Positions 1 through 9,142 of a stretch of DNA of 55,757 nucleotides are shown here, piece after piece. The notes under the pieces were generated by a model. It saw nothing but the letters and a program-made list of their open reading frames with translations. It made no database searches and was not told where the DNA came from. Numbering within the stretch: position 1 is the stretch's first letter; each line of letters begins with the position of its first letter. The stretch lies in the NCBI RefSeq assembly GCF_023241715.1, contig NZ_JALQCW010000031.1, positions 1 to 55,757 of the forward strand, in the 5' to 3' direction. This stretch comes from Pseudomonas morbosilactucae. Lineage in GTDB: Bacteria; Pseudomonadota; Gammaproteobacteria; Pseudomonadales; Pseudomonadaceae. The position numbers and the translations under genes were made by a program.

Positions 1-184
1 GGCCGAGACGGGTGCCGCTGCCGTTGACCACGATGCCGTCGGCCATCACCCACAGCGGCTGCCAGAACATCAGGTTGGCCAGCATGAACGCCAGTCCGCG
101 CTTCGGCAGGCCCCCAAAGGAATGCCGGGATTGCAGGGCAGCAGAAGGCTGGCGAGCCAGGAAGGCAAACTGACGAACGTCCAT
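1..184 (-). CDS. Two-partner secretion exoprotein (filamentous haemagglutinin family), N-terminal fragment
   Basis: Reading leftwards from ATG at 184 gives an open frame of 61 codons that runs off the window edge. The protein starts MDVRQFAFLARQPSAAL, then a basic stretch (LPKRGLAFMLANLMFWQP), then ADGIVVNGSGTRLG. This is the long signal sequence and first strand of TpsA exoproteins (filamentous haemagglutinin/haemolysin family), which a TpsB outer-membrane pore exports and which act as adhesins, CdiA toxins or cytolysins. The signal peptide probably ends before ADG. Only the first 61 residues are visible, so passenger type and partner cannot be judged. The call rests on resemblance of the leader and the first residues of the TPS domain. 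Confidence 0.75.
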   Translation of the reverse strand, partial: MDVRQFAFLARQPSAALQSRHSFGGLPKRGLAFMLANLMFWQPLWVMADGIVVNGSGTRLG

Positions 185-554
185 GTTGTGTATCTCAAGT
201 AAAAATCGGGATTAGAGGAGCATGTCCTAGTAGCCGCTCTCGCCCTTGAGGCACTGCTCCTTATCGCTACGGATCAAGGACTGGCTAGCCGGGGGCTAAA
301 CAGCACGTCCTTGCTGCGCGGCCACCAGCCTTTTGGCCCTTCAACGGAGTCGATACTAGATTCGCCCCAGTCACCGACACATCAGGCACTTCTGAATGTT
401 CAAAAAAACCCTTGATCGCGGCCAGAGCAGCAAACCGCCGCTCCCCAGCTCTCACTGAACGCTCTCAGATGCCTTTGTGTGTTCTGGCTTTTGATCCGCA
501 CGCCCAGCTCCCACAGCAATGGATGTGCGTACCGACCCAAAACGAGGGGGCGTG
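185..554. other. Intergenic region with no recognised feature
   Basis: This stretch of 370 bases separates the 5' end of the exoprotein gene (reading left) from the 3' end of the rtcB-like gene (also reading left). It should contain the promoter of the exoprotein gene. I see no convincing ORF, terminator or operator; the ORF that extends in from the rtcB end is a shadow frame. Confidence 0.5.
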
Positions 555-1988
555 TTAGGCCTTGAAGGTCAAAATCGGTGAAAACCGCGCCATCACCGAC
601 ACCGTGCCCTCTTCCACCTGGGACTGGATCACCTGGCCAATCTCCTTGTAAGCGCCCGGTGCCTCTTCGATCATCCGCTCTTCCTTGGTGGTGATGCACT
701 CCACGCCCTGCAGGCCGAGGAAGGCCTTGTCCTTCTTGGCCTTGAACACCACCTCACTGCGGGACATGGAACGCCCCGCACCGTGGCTGGCCGAGCGCAG
801 CCAGCGTTGGTTGCCCAGCCCGGTGAGCAGGTAGGAATCATGCCCCATGCTCCCCGGGATCAGCAGCGGCTGCCCGGCGTAGGCCGGTGTGGCGCCCTTG
901 CGGTGGACATTGCCGTCTTCTTCGCGCAGCACGATGTTATGGGGCACGTCGACGATCAGCGGCGCCTCGATGCCCGCACCAAAGACTTGCCGCGTACGCT
1001 GGCGCACCATCTCGGCGATCAGCGCCCGATTGGCGTCGGCGTAATGGGCAGCGCTGTGCATGGCCAGCAGGTACTCATCGGCCATGTCGCCAAGCAAGGC
1101 AAAGATTTTCGATTCGGGGTGCTTGATCCCCAACGGCCACAGGGCCTTGGCCTTGTCCATCCAGCGCCGGCCGACGTAGAAGCCCACGTCCCGGGAGCCG
1201 GTGTGGATCATCATCACCACCTGCCCCACAGACAGGCCCTGGGCGAAGCAGGCCTGGCGGTCCACCAGCTCGGTGACCACCTGGATCTCGACAAAGTGAT
1301 TGCCGCCGCCCAGGGAGCCCAGGCCTGGGTCGCGGAGGATGTTCCGGGAGCGGTCCTGCAGGGCTTCCGGCGCGTAGTCGGCGCTGCCCCGGGCAAAGGA
1401 GGAAGGATGCAGCCCCGCCAGCTCGCGGCGCAGTTGTTCGAAATCCGCCCCGGCAAACAGCCCCACCGGGTCTTGCTGCTGCACCTGGGTCCAGAAGTCA
1501 CCCAGGCCCGAATCAAACAACGCGGTCATGGCCATCGGGCGGGTGGGAATATTGCGCGTACCTTCCAGCAGATCGCCGCGCACCAGGGCGGTCCACTTGG
1601 CCTTTTGCGCCATGAACTGCTCGTAGTTCAGCCCCAGTTTGTGCAGGCGCATGCCGCAATTGATGTCGGTGCCGATCGCTTGGGGCACCACCATGTCATG
1701 GCTGGTGACAATCACACTGCCCACCGGAATCGGGTTGCCGGTGTGGAAGTCGGGCGTGGCGCAGGCGCACTTCACTTCGCCGCCATGAGGGTGGGCGACC
1801 TTGGCGAAATCCATCAGTTGCAGGATGGCTTTTTCTTCGATGGCAAAGCTGTCAGGCAGCAGCAAATCCACCTTGAGCCCGGCAGCATTGGTCGAAGAGA
1901 TTGAAAGAGAGTTGGCATTCAGGCGTTCAATGGCCACCCCGGAACGGGCGAGCTTGTGCTGAATTCTTTTGAGAGGTGTCTGGGTCAT
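555..1988 (-). CDS. RtcB-family RNA ligase-like protein
   Basis: A protein of 477 residues from ATG at 1988 (MTQTPLKRIQ); an in-frame ATG 11 codons upstream is less likely. RtcB enzymes join RNA 2',3'-cyclic phosphate or 3'-phosphate ends to 5'-OH ends using GTP and Mn2+. Visible family motifs are PDFHTGNPIPVG (79-90), GTDINCGM (106-113, with the metal-ligand Asp and Cys), GGNHFVEIQ, HTGSRDVG and SHGAGRSMSR near the C-terminus, which holds the guanylylated-histidine region. The first motif reads PDFHTGN rather than the common PDxHxGYG form, so this may be a divergent subfamily. The gene stands alone, with no RtcA, RtcR or release-factor gene beside it. RNA ligase activity is inferred from motifs. 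Confidence 0.88.
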   Translation of the reverse strand: MTQTPLKRIQHKLARSGVAIERLNANSLSISSTNAAGLKVDLLLPDSFAIEEKAILQLMDFAKVAHPHGGEVKCACATPDFHTGNPIPVGSVIVTSHDMVVPQAIGTDINCGMRLHKLGLNYEQFMAQKAKWTALVRGDLLEGTRNIPTRPMAMTALFDSGLGDFWTQVQQQDPVGLFAGADFEQLRRELAGLHPSSFARGSADYAPEALQDRSRNILRDPGLGSLGGGNHFVEIQVVTELVDRQACFAQGLSVGQVVMMIHTGSRDVGFYVGRRWMDKAKALWPLGIKHPESKIFALLGDMADEYLLAMHSAAHYADANRALIAEMVRQRTRQVFGAGIEAPLIVDVPHNIVLREEDGNVHRKGATPAYAGQPLLIPGSMGHDSYLLTGLGNQRWLRSASHGAGRSMSRSEVVFKAKKDKAFLGLQGVECITTKEERMIEEAPGAYKEIGQVIQSQVEEGTVSVMARFSPILTFKA

Positions 1989-2144
1989 TTTCAACTGCTT
2001 TTCTTGGACGCAACAAAACAACCACCCGATTGGTGGCTGGAATTGTCTGGTCAGCAGCGAAACGTAGACGGCGCGGATGATGAGGAATGGGAGGGTGGAT
2101 GTAAAGACGGGCTGGGAGATTTTTTGCCAGGGGTATCGGGGGCG

Positions 2145-2170
2145 GCATCGCCGGCAAGCCGGCTCCTACA
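2145..2170 (+). repeat. REP-type palindrome
   Basis: The sequence GCATCGCCGGCAAGCCGGC followed by TCCTACA matches the extragenic REP pattern of fluorescens-group Pseudomonas. It lies in the gap between the alcohol dehydrogenase and rtcB-like genes as a single, unpaired copy. Similar copies occur near 30101, 34718, 44312, 51365 and 55641. Confidence 0.75.
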
Positions 2171-2212
2171 TGGGTCAGCGACCTGGCTCATGAGCAATAC
2201 CGCCCCCACGCT

Positions 2213-3253
<1,041 letters not shown>

Positions 3254-3387
3254 GAACTGCTCCTTATCTGAAACATTCCATCAGTATGAAGACGCTGAGT
3301 GAATTTACCTTTCTATTTACCGTTGAATAATCGAAGAACTCGAAATAGTCTTACAGATCTCCAACCGTTACTGAAAGGATCTTGCAG
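3254..3387. promoter_or_regulatory. Divergent promoter region between alcohol dehydrogenase and Lrp/AsnC regulator
   Basis: A gap of about 130 bases, richer in A+T than its surroundings (for example TTTACCTTTCTATTTACCG), lies between two divergent start codons. Such gaps next to an Lrp/AsnC gene usually carry both promoters and the regulator's own sites. I do not assign exact -10 or -35 boxes. Confidence 0.4.
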
Positions 3388-3867
3388 GTGGAAAAATTCG
3401 ACAAACTGGACGCCGCCATTGCCGACCGCCTGCAGCAGGATGGCAAGCTGTCCAACGCCAAGCTGGCCGAGCAACTGGGGATGAGCGAGGCCTCTTGCTG
3501 GCGCCGGCAAAAGCGCCTGGAAGACGCTGGGGTGATCGAGGGCTACCAGGCCTTGCTGAACCGCCGAAAGCTCGGCATGGGGGTCATGGCTTTTGTGCAG
3601 ATCGCCTGCACCCAGCATGGGGAAGAGGTCACCGCCGAGTTCGAAAACATCATCATCGCCTGCCCCAACGTCCTGGCTTGCCACAACACCACGGGCGAAG
3701 CCGATTTCCTGTTGCAGGTGGTGGCCCGGGACCTGGACGACTACAGCCGCTTCGTGGAAAAAGTCCTGAGAAAACTGCCCGGTGTGCTGAGTATCTGCTC
3801 GAACATTTCCCTGCGAGACATCAAGGTCAGCAACACCTTGCCTCTCACCTACCTGACGTTGAGCTGA
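3388..3867 (+). CDS. Lrp/AsnC family transcriptional regulator
   Basis: 159 residues if started at GTG 3388 (VEKFDKLDAAIADRLQQDG), which sits 8-9 bases after GAAAGGA; a TTG at 3382 is in frame but too close to that site. An N-terminal winged helix-turn-helix (KLSNAKLAEQLGMSEASCWRRQKRLEDAGVIEG is the recognition region, about residues 20-52) is followed by the RAM ligand-binding domain (GVMAFVQIAC through the C-terminus). These proteins form dimers to octamers and sense amino acids or related effectors. Its divergent position beside the zinc alcohol dehydrogenase suggests it controls that gene and itself. Confidence 0.9.
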   Translation: MEKFDKLDAAIADRLQQDGKLSNAKLAEQLGMSEASCWRRQKRLEDAGVIEGYQALLNRRKLGMGVMAFVQIACTQHGEEVTAEFENIIIACPNVLACHNTTGEADFLLQVVARDLDDYSRFVEKVLRKLPGVLSICSNISLRDIKVSNTLPLTYLTLS

Positions 3868-4410
3868 CCCCCTGACTGACGAGCCAAGGCCCGGCCCTGC
3901 CGAGTTGCGCGACTCGATAGCCCAGGGGGCGCCATCGTGCGTATCCATTGTCTCGAAACCTTTACAAAATTCCCCGGCCGGCGGGCGTATAACGGCTTCA
4001 CCCGGCCACAAATCCCACGCTACACTCGCCCAGCTTAATTTCAATTAGCCATTATCCGTTACCTCATCACCACCTTCGGGCCAGGGCAGGCCAAGCAGGC
4101 GTGCCCTCCCCCTCGAGCTTCATTGCCGGAGGAATCGCCAGCCAGGATATTGCCCCATCGCCGGAGCACAATCGGCCGAGCCCGGTTCAACACAGCCCGT
4201 TCGAAACAGGGAACCCCGAACGGCACCGGACATTCACGACACAGGGCAACAGGCGCACTCTGAACGGCAACGGCAACCTCTCGACACTGCCTCGACCCAT
4301 CCCCTCCTGGCCACCTCCCGCACAACGGCGGCCATGGCCAGGAAGGCCAGCAGCACTGCACCTGTTCGGGCACTGCGCACGAACCTAAACGTCGTCAATG
4401 GAGACATGGA
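3868..4410. other. Long intergenic region without a recognised gene
   Basis: 543 bases between the Lrp/AsnC gene and the histidine kinase. Short overlapping ORFs on both strands have no family resemblance and I treat them as chance. Complementary CCCCCTG and CAGGGGG tracts just after the regulator gene (about 3868-3930) could fold but have no U-run. The promoter for the two-component pair should lie here. Confidence 0.45.
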
Positions 4411-5091
4411 ATGTCACGCCACCCCAAGTGTGTCCCACCGCCTGCCTGCCCGTCCCCTTTGGAGCACGAACGCCTGCGGATTGCCTGCCAACTGCACGAT
4501 CACGCCGGACAGCATCTGGCACTGGCCCAACTGCGCCTGGCCGAGCTGGGAGAGCAGGTTGCCGCCAGCGACGTCAAACCCTTGGTCGAAGAGGTCCAAG
4601 CGTTGATTCGCGAAGCCTCCAGCAGCCTGCGGCGGGTCCTGGATGACCTCGGCAACCAGGCCCCGCCGCCCTTGGAACAAGGGCTGGCCAGGCTGGTCCG
4701 GGAAGTCGGGGCGCGTTTTCCCGACGCTGCGCCCATCACCCTGGAGCTGCAGCACCTTCACAGCCCATTGCCCCCGGACACCACCAAGGCCCTGTTGCGC
4801 ATGGCCGAGGAGTTGCTGAGCAATGTGCGCAAGCACAGCGGCGCCACCCAGGCCACCCTGCGCTGCACCTATCAGGACCGGCAGTTGACCCTGAGCGTCG
4901 AAGACAACGGCTGTGGCTTTCCACCGGGGGTCAGAGGCTCGTCCCGAGGCTTCGGCCTGTGCAGCATCGCCTTGCAACTCAAAGCCCTGCAGGGCTCGCT
5001 CGTGCTGGATGGCAACGCAGGCCAGGGCGCTCGCGTGCACCTGCTGGTGCCAGGCCAACCGCTCGGCCGCGCGGCACGGGGTGCCTCATGA
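4411..5091 (+). CDS. Soluble sensor histidine kinase (NarX/DegS-like, HisKA_3 type)
   Basis: 226 residues, much shorter than typical NarX kinases, with no membrane segment and no sensor domain. The phosphoacceptor helix reads RIACQLHDHAGQHLALAQLR, with His29 in the LHDxxGQ context of the HisKA_3 family. The HATPase_c domain follows: N box EELLSNVRKHS (about 130-140), G1 box DNGCGF (about 163-168) and GFGL. The stop TGA overlaps the regulator's ATG (ATGA at 5088-5091), so the two are translationally coupled. Without an input domain, it must either sense cytoplasmic signals through a partner or act downstream of another protein. Confidence 0.85.
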   Translation: MSRHPKCVPPPACPSPLEHERLRIACQLHDHAGQHLALAQLRLAELGEQVAASDVKPLVEEVQALIREASSSLRRVLDDLGNQAPPPLEQGLARLVREVGARFPDAAPITLELQHLHSPLPPDTTKALLRMAEELLSNVRKHSGATQATLRCTYQDRQLTLSVEDNGCGFPPGVRGSSRGFGLCSIALQLKALQGSLVLDGNAGQGARVHLLVPGQPLGRAARGAS

Positions 5092-5738
5092 CGCCCAGCC
5101 CGATGAACATCCTGTTGGCCGACGACCATGTGCTGTTTCGCCAGGGCCTGGCCGCGTTGCTGAGCAAGGAGCCCGGACTGAAAATCGTCGGGCACGCGGC
5201 CAATGGCCTGGAAGCCTTGGCGCTGATCGCCGAACAACCTGTGGACCTGGTGATCATCGACCTTGAAATGCCGCTGCTGAACGGCATCGACACCATGCTC
5301 CGCGCCCAACGCAAGGCTCTGGCGCCGCGTTTTCTCTGCGTCTCGGCCCACGGCGAGCAACGCCGGGTCAGTGCCGCCCTGGACGCCGGGGCCTCGGGGT
5401 ACCTGCTCAAGGACTGCGCCGTGGATGAGTTGCTCAAGGCCGTGCAGGCCGTGGCCCAAGGCAAGTTTTACCTGTCCCCGGAGATCGCCACCGCGATGGT
5501 CATCAGCCAGCGCTCGAACCCCGCCCGACAATCCGGTGGCGACGGGCCTCCCTTGAGTCCGCGGGAACGGCAGATCCTTCAGTTGCTGGTGGAGGGCCTG
5601 ACCACCCGGGACATTGCCGAGCGCATGCACATCAGCAGCAAGACCGTCAGCACCCACCGCGAGCACATCATGCGCAAGCTGGGGATCAAGGGCATTGCCC
5701 AGTTGACCCGCTATGCCCTGCGCGAAGGCTGGTGTTAA
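5088..5738 (+). CDS. NarL/FixJ family response regulator (LuxR-type HTH)
   Basis: 216 residues from ATG 5088, which overlaps the kinase stop; a second ATG at 5103 is also possible. The receiver domain shows the acidic pair D12-D13, the phosphoacceptor Asp58 (VIIDLEMP) and the conserved Lys in LLKD. A GerE/LuxR-type HTH is at about 150-210 (LSPRERQILQLLVEGLTTRD, then SSKTVSTHREHIMRKLG). It should be phosphorylated by the adjacent kinase and bind DNA as a dimer. The two orphan-family genes that follow on the same strand are plausible targets, but no binding site can be proved from the sequence. Confidence 0.92.
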   Translation: MTPSPMNILLADDHVLFRQGLAALLSKEPGLKIVGHAANGLEALALIAEQPVDLVIIDLEMPLLNGIDTMLRAQRKALAPRFLCVSAHGEQRRVSAALDAGASGYLLKDCAVDELLKAVQAVAQGKFYLSPEIATAMVISQRSNPARQSGGDGPPLSPRERQILQLLVEGLTTRDIAERMHISSKTVSTHREHIMRKLGIKGIAQLTRYALREGWC

Positions 5739-5748
5739 TGCCCGGAGG

Positions 5749-5768
5749 CATCGGTAAACATACCGATG
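5749..5768 (+). other. Inverted repeat (8-bp stem) after the regulator gene
   Basis: CATCGGTA, loop AACA, TACCGATG is a perfect palindrome 10 bases after the response regulator stop. No U-run follows, so it is either a weak terminator or a dyad operator upstream of the next gene. A second dyad, GCCTCCCGGAGGC, lies about 10 bases further on. Confidence 0.4.
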
Positions 5769-5941
5769 GGAAATCAGCCTCCCGGAGGCCGCAAATCAGC
5801 AGCAGGCGCAGATTCACGCACGCCACCAACCCTTAGTCTTTTGTTCCCGGCGAGCGATGGATGCACCCCATCGAGCGCTACTGGAGGTCGTGGCAGTGGC
5901 CACGATGCGCGGTTTTCCCAACCGATATGGAGCAAGACGAC

Positions 5942-7300
5942 ATGGCTAATGTGGATACGCTGGACTTGTGGAAAAAATGGATGGGAGAGCTGCAGGCAAT
6001 CGCCCTGCCGGCTGGCATTGGCCCGCAGCAACAATTCAGTGCTGGCTCGACCACCCTCAATATCGATTTGGGCAATAGCGAGCCCGCCGTCGGCAACTAT
6101 TACATCCATGGCCTCGGCGATGTGGTGCCGGCCAACAGCCCATCCTACTCGGCCGGCAGCAGCCTGCTTTCGAGCTATGCCACCTTCCTCGACTGGATCG
6201 ACCCGGGTGCCGTGCTCAACCCGAACCTGACCAGCCAGGTGAACATCGCCACCGCCAATCTGAACTCGGCGCAAGACACCTTCACCACTGCCCAGGGCAA
6301 AGCCTTCAGCGCCTATAACACGGCCAAAAACATCTTCCCCAACATCCCGGCCTTCCAGGATTGGGTGGGGCAAAACTACCCGGCCTATGTTTCAGCGAAC
6401 AATGCACTGATCGGCGCTGCCAGCGCCTATGACAGCCTGATGATCCAGGTCTACGGCCCCGGCTACACCGTCCTCCAGCAAGCCAGGACCAAAGTTGGGC
6501 TGAACGGCGCGCAAAGCCTGCTGGGCCAGAATGCCTTCAACATGAAGGTGGCCTCTGGCAGCATCGCACCACCTGGCTCCCAGCCGGTGACGATCGGCGG
6601 CAACGCGCCAACGCCCACCAGCGACCTGGTTTTCTCACTGGCACCGTCCTACGCCCTCCAGGCATTCGGTACCAAATACAGCGAGTGGCAAGCCGCCAGC
6701 GTCGCGGGCAAGCACCAAGCCGGAGGGTCGATCCGCATTACTTCCAGCAGCAACTCCTACAGCCTGGACCAGTTCGGCTGGAGCGCCTCCGCCAATGCCA
6801 GCCTGTTCGGCGACTTCTTCAACTTCTCTCTGGGAGGCTCCACCAGCGGCCAGAAAACCAGCATCAACACCAGCAGCAGCGACTTCTCCCTGCAAGTGGA
6901 CTTCACCGGGCTCGGCAGCTTTTTCATCGCACCAGGGCAATGGTGGGATGCCGGCCTGGTAGCCCTCAATCACAACCGTCTGAAGTCCGGTGCACCGGCG
7001 TTTTTCGGCGACGGCGGGGCTTTGTCCGCGATCGCGACCCAAGTGGTGCTGGGTTTTGAACCCACGGTGACCCTGACCATGAACGCCAATGACTACAGCA
7101 ACGTTAAAAGCAACTGGCAAGCCAACACCACCACATCGATCGGCATCGGTCCGTTCCGTCTCGGCTCCCTGAGTACCTCGACCAACGGCAGCAAGCAGGA
7201 CATCAAGTTCAACGATGCCTCCGCCTCGGTGACTATCGGCCCACTGAGCAGTACCGTGCCGATCCTACTCGGCGTTATCAGCAATAAACTCGGCGTCTAG
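5942..7300 (+). CDS. Protein of unknown family, first of a tandem paralogue pair
   Basis: 452 residues from ATG 5942, preceded by GGAG at 5929-5932; in-frame upstream ATG codons lack a comparable site. I do not recognise the family. No signal peptide or membrane helix is evident. The N-terminal part (to about 90) holds WKKWMGELQ and PSYSAGSSLLSSYATFLDW. Residues about 95-185 are Ala/Asn/Gln-rich and look helical. The rest is Ser/Thr/Gly-rich and looks beta-structured, ending in IGPLSSTVPILLGVIS. The next gene shares these landmarks in the same order (PSYS...YxxYLD, PGxWxxxxL, GFxPxxTL, IGPF, PxLLGV), so the two are paralogues. A coupled two-component system lies directly upstream. Confidence 0.8.
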   Translation: MANVDTLDLWKKWMGELQAIALPAGIGPQQQFSAGSTTLNIDLGNSEPAVGNYYIHGLGDVVPANSPSYSAGSSLLSSYATFLDWIDPGAVLNPNLTSQVNIATANLNSAQDTFTTAQGKAFSAYNTAKNIFPNIPAFQDWVGQNYPAYVSANNALIGAASAYDSLMIQVYGPGYTVLQQARTKVGLNGAQSLLGQNAFNMKVASGSIAPPGSQPVTIGGNAPTPTSDLVFSLAPSYALQAFGTKYSEWQAASVAGKHQAGGSIRITSSSNSYSLDQFGWSASANASLFGDFFNFSLGGSTSGQKTSINTSSSDFSLQVDFTGLGSFFIAPGQWWDAGLVALNHNRLKSGAPAFFGDGGALSAIATQVVLGFEPTVTLTMNANDYSNVKSNWQANTTTSIGIGPFRLGSLSTSTNGSKQDIKFNDASASVTIGPLSSTVPILLGVISNKLGV

Positions 7301-7308
7301 CCCCTGCC

Positions 7309-7345
7309 CGACTCCCCCTTGGCCACGACAACCAAGGGGGAGTCG
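7309..7345 (+). other. Perfect 14-bp hairpin between the tandem paralogues
   Basis: CGACTCCCCCTTGG (7309-7322), a 9-base loop and CCAAGGGGGAGTCG (7332-7345) form a perfect stem 8 bases after the first paralogue's stop. No U-run follows, so it is not a standard intrinsic terminator. It could stop decay from the 3' end, weaken read-through into the second gene or act as a DNA dyad. It also makes the TTG at 7319, inside the stem, an unlikely start for the second gene. Confidence 0.7.
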
Positions 7346-7369
7346 AACGCACCACACAGAGCCTGCCTC

Positions 7370-8401
7370 GTGCCGAACGACTCCTCGATCTGGCAGTTGT
7401 ACCAACAGACCCTCACCGAGTGGGCACAGGTCGCCATCGGCGAACAACTGTCCATCACCGCCATCAACACCTTCAGTGACCTGGGCAGCGCAGACCCCGG
7501 AATCCGCAACTGGAGCATCTACCAACTGGGCAATACCATCCCCGCCCCCACGCCCAGTTACTCGCCCCACAGCGACCTGTTTTCCGCCTACGGGGTCTAC
7601 CTCGACTACCTGCTGAGCAGTGCGCCGCCCTTGCACCCGGCCGCGCCCGGCACGTCGCCAGCCATTCCGGTGGCGCCCTTGCTGACGGCCCTGAACCAAT
7701 ACCGGCTGGCCACCCTGCAACAACCGACCGCCGTCAATATGGCCGCCAACGCAGCGCAGGCCAGCGCCTTGTTTTGCCCCAGCTACCGCCTGGACAACTG
7801 GGACCAGACACTGCCCACTTGGCGCAACAGCACCGCGGTGCTCAGGGGCCCTGGCGCGCACCCACCATTGCTGAACCGGGTCCGTATCCGCGTATCACCC
7901 AGGCCTCAACCCGCCTTGCTGGGGCAAACCCTGGGAGGAGCACAATGGCCGCCCTTTATCGAACGGCGCCAGAGCTCGTCATTGAAATCGACCTCGCCTC
8001 CAACGGGCGATACCTGGGTCGAGATGGATCTGTCCCTGGAGCAGTTTGGGCGCTTCCCCCTCAGCCCTGGCGCCTGGTTCAACCCGGCGCTGTTCGATCC
8101 CGATCGGTACCCGCTGCCGCCGACCGCACCCGATTTCTTCAGCGCCAACGGCGCCATCGGCCTGCTGCCCAAAGGGGCACTGGTCGGCTTTCGGCCCAAC
8201 ATGACCCTGAGCGCCCACAGCCTGGCGCAAGCCCAGGACCTGGCCGGCAATGTCATTCGCATAGGGCCGTTTCACGTCCAGGCCACGGCGGTGATCGCTG
8301 GGGCGGGCACAGGTGAAGTGACGGTCCACTTTGCGGCGCAGGATTCGGACATGCCCGTATTGCTGGGTGTGCTCAGCCAGCCGCCGTTGCCCACGTCGTA
8401 A
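7370..8401 (+). CDS. Protein of unknown family, second of a tandem paralogue pair
   Basis: 343 residues from GTG 7370 (VPNDSSIWQLYQQTL). The frame is open from TTG 7319, but that codon is buried in the hairpin. It is about 110 residues shorter than its upstream paralogue, mainly through loss of much of the Ala-rich central part. Shared landmarks include IYQLGNTIPAPTPSYSPHSD against YIHGLGDVVPANSPSYSAGS, PGAWFNPALF against PGQWWDAGLV, GFRPNMTLSA against GFEPTVTLTM, IRIGPFHV against IGIGPFRL, and PVLLGVLS against PILLGVIS. No signal peptide or known domain is visible. The start is uncertain because no good ribosome site precedes either candidate. Confidence 0.7.
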   Translation: MPNDSSIWQLYQQTLTEWAQVAIGEQLSITAINTFSDLGSADPGIRNWSIYQLGNTIPAPTPSYSPHSDLFSAYGVYLDYLLSSAPPLHPAAPGTSPAIPVAPLLTALNQYRLATLQQPTAVNMAANAAQASALFCPSYRLDNWDQTLPTWRNSTAVLRGPGAHPPLLNRVRIRVSPRPQPALLGQTLGGAQWPPFIERRQSSSLKSTSPPTGDTWVEMDLSLEQFGRFPLSPGAWFNPALFDPDRYPLPPTAPDFFSANGAIGLLPKGALVGFRPNMTLSAHSLAQAQDLAGNVIRIGPFHVQATAVIAGAGTGEVTVHFAAQDSDMPVLLGVLSQPPLPTS

Positions 8402-8664
8402 AAACCTCACCGGCCTCTACCAACGTTCGCTGGCCCAATGCTCCGGCAGGCCGACGACCAAGGGGAGCGCATCGTCGGTTTACAGGCCCGGTCTCGGCGC
8501 AATGGCACCGCCCAATTCCAGCACCGTCACCGGCCCTGCGCGAAAGGTCGGTTTGCACTCGCCCATGGTCACATTGGCTTGGCCGGTGCCTATGCGCCCT
8601 TCGTCTGAATGGATAGCATATGGCCACCCCGCCACCCCTTGGCGACCGACACATGGATGTTCTT
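8402..8664. other. Intergenic region with a possible 51-codon minus-strand reading frame
   Basis: Between the second paralogue and the lipoprotein gene, a minus-strand frame from GTG 8635 to TAA at 8480 encodes 51 residues (containing SDEGRIGTGQANVTMGECKP and PVTVLELGGAIAPRPGL). Its third-position GC is high, so it may be a small gene or a gene remnant. It overlaps the start region of the lipoprotein gene and has no evident ribosome site. I do not call it a gene. Confidence 0.25.
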
Positions 8665-9114
8665 ATGCGCTCACTGCTCCTGCTTGGCGTTGTTTCGCTG
8701 CTGACCGCCTGCAGCATTACCCAGCACGTATCACCGGTGAACCCGACGCCCGCCGCAGGTAGCAAAATATGCCTGATCCCCGCTACCGGACTACGTGAGG
8801 GCTTCACCCAGGCCTATGGCCAGGCCCTGCAAAACAAGGGTTTCGAGGTGCTGACCCTGCCTTCTACGGCCCAGCCTGACGCCTGCCCGCTGTCCAGCCA
8901 ATACATCGGCCTGTGGCGGTGGGACATGGCGCTGTACATGGCCATGGCGCAGATCACTGTGTATCAGGACGGCAAGCCCATCGGCAGCGCCAGTTACAAC
9001 TCGCAATCCGGTGGCGCACGCATGGACAAATTTATCAATGCGCAGGAAAAGATCGAGGAATTGACCGACCAGCTTTTCCCCGTGGGTGTACATCCGCTAC
9101 CCTCCGCCCCGTGA
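8665..9114 (+). CDS. Small lipoprotein of unknown function
   Basis: 149 residues from ATG 8665; in-frame ATGs at 8620 and 8653 would only lengthen the leader. The sequence MRSLLLLGVVSLLTAC is a textbook lipoprotein signal peptide with lipobox LTAC; acylation would be at Cys16. The mature part has two further Cys (KICLIP and DACPLSS) and ends in a basic/acidic helix and a Pro-rich tail. It resembles small outer-membrane lipoproteins of Pseudomonas with no assigned role. It lies 28 bases upstream of yccF on the same strand and the two may be co-transcribed. Confidence 0.75.
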   Translation: MRSLLLLGVVSLLTACSITQHVSPVNPTPAAGSKICLIPATGLREGFTQAYGQALQNKGFEVLTLPSTAQPDACPLSSQYIGLWRWDMALYMAMAQITVYQDGKPIGSASYNSQSGGARMDKFINAQEKIEELTDQLFPVGVHPLPSAP

Positions 9115-9142
9115 AATCCATCTGCAATCAAGGAAGCGGCAA

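Noticed and set aside
783..1904. Plus-strand ORF of 373 codons
   Set aside because: Lies antisense inside the rtcB-like gene; His/Gly/Arg-rich translation without family resemblance, a result of high GC in the third position.
8480..8635. Minus-strand 51-codon frame in front of the lipoprotein gene
   Set aside because: Codon bias looks plausible, but the start is a GTG without ribosome site and it overlaps the lipoprotein leader region; kept only as a note.
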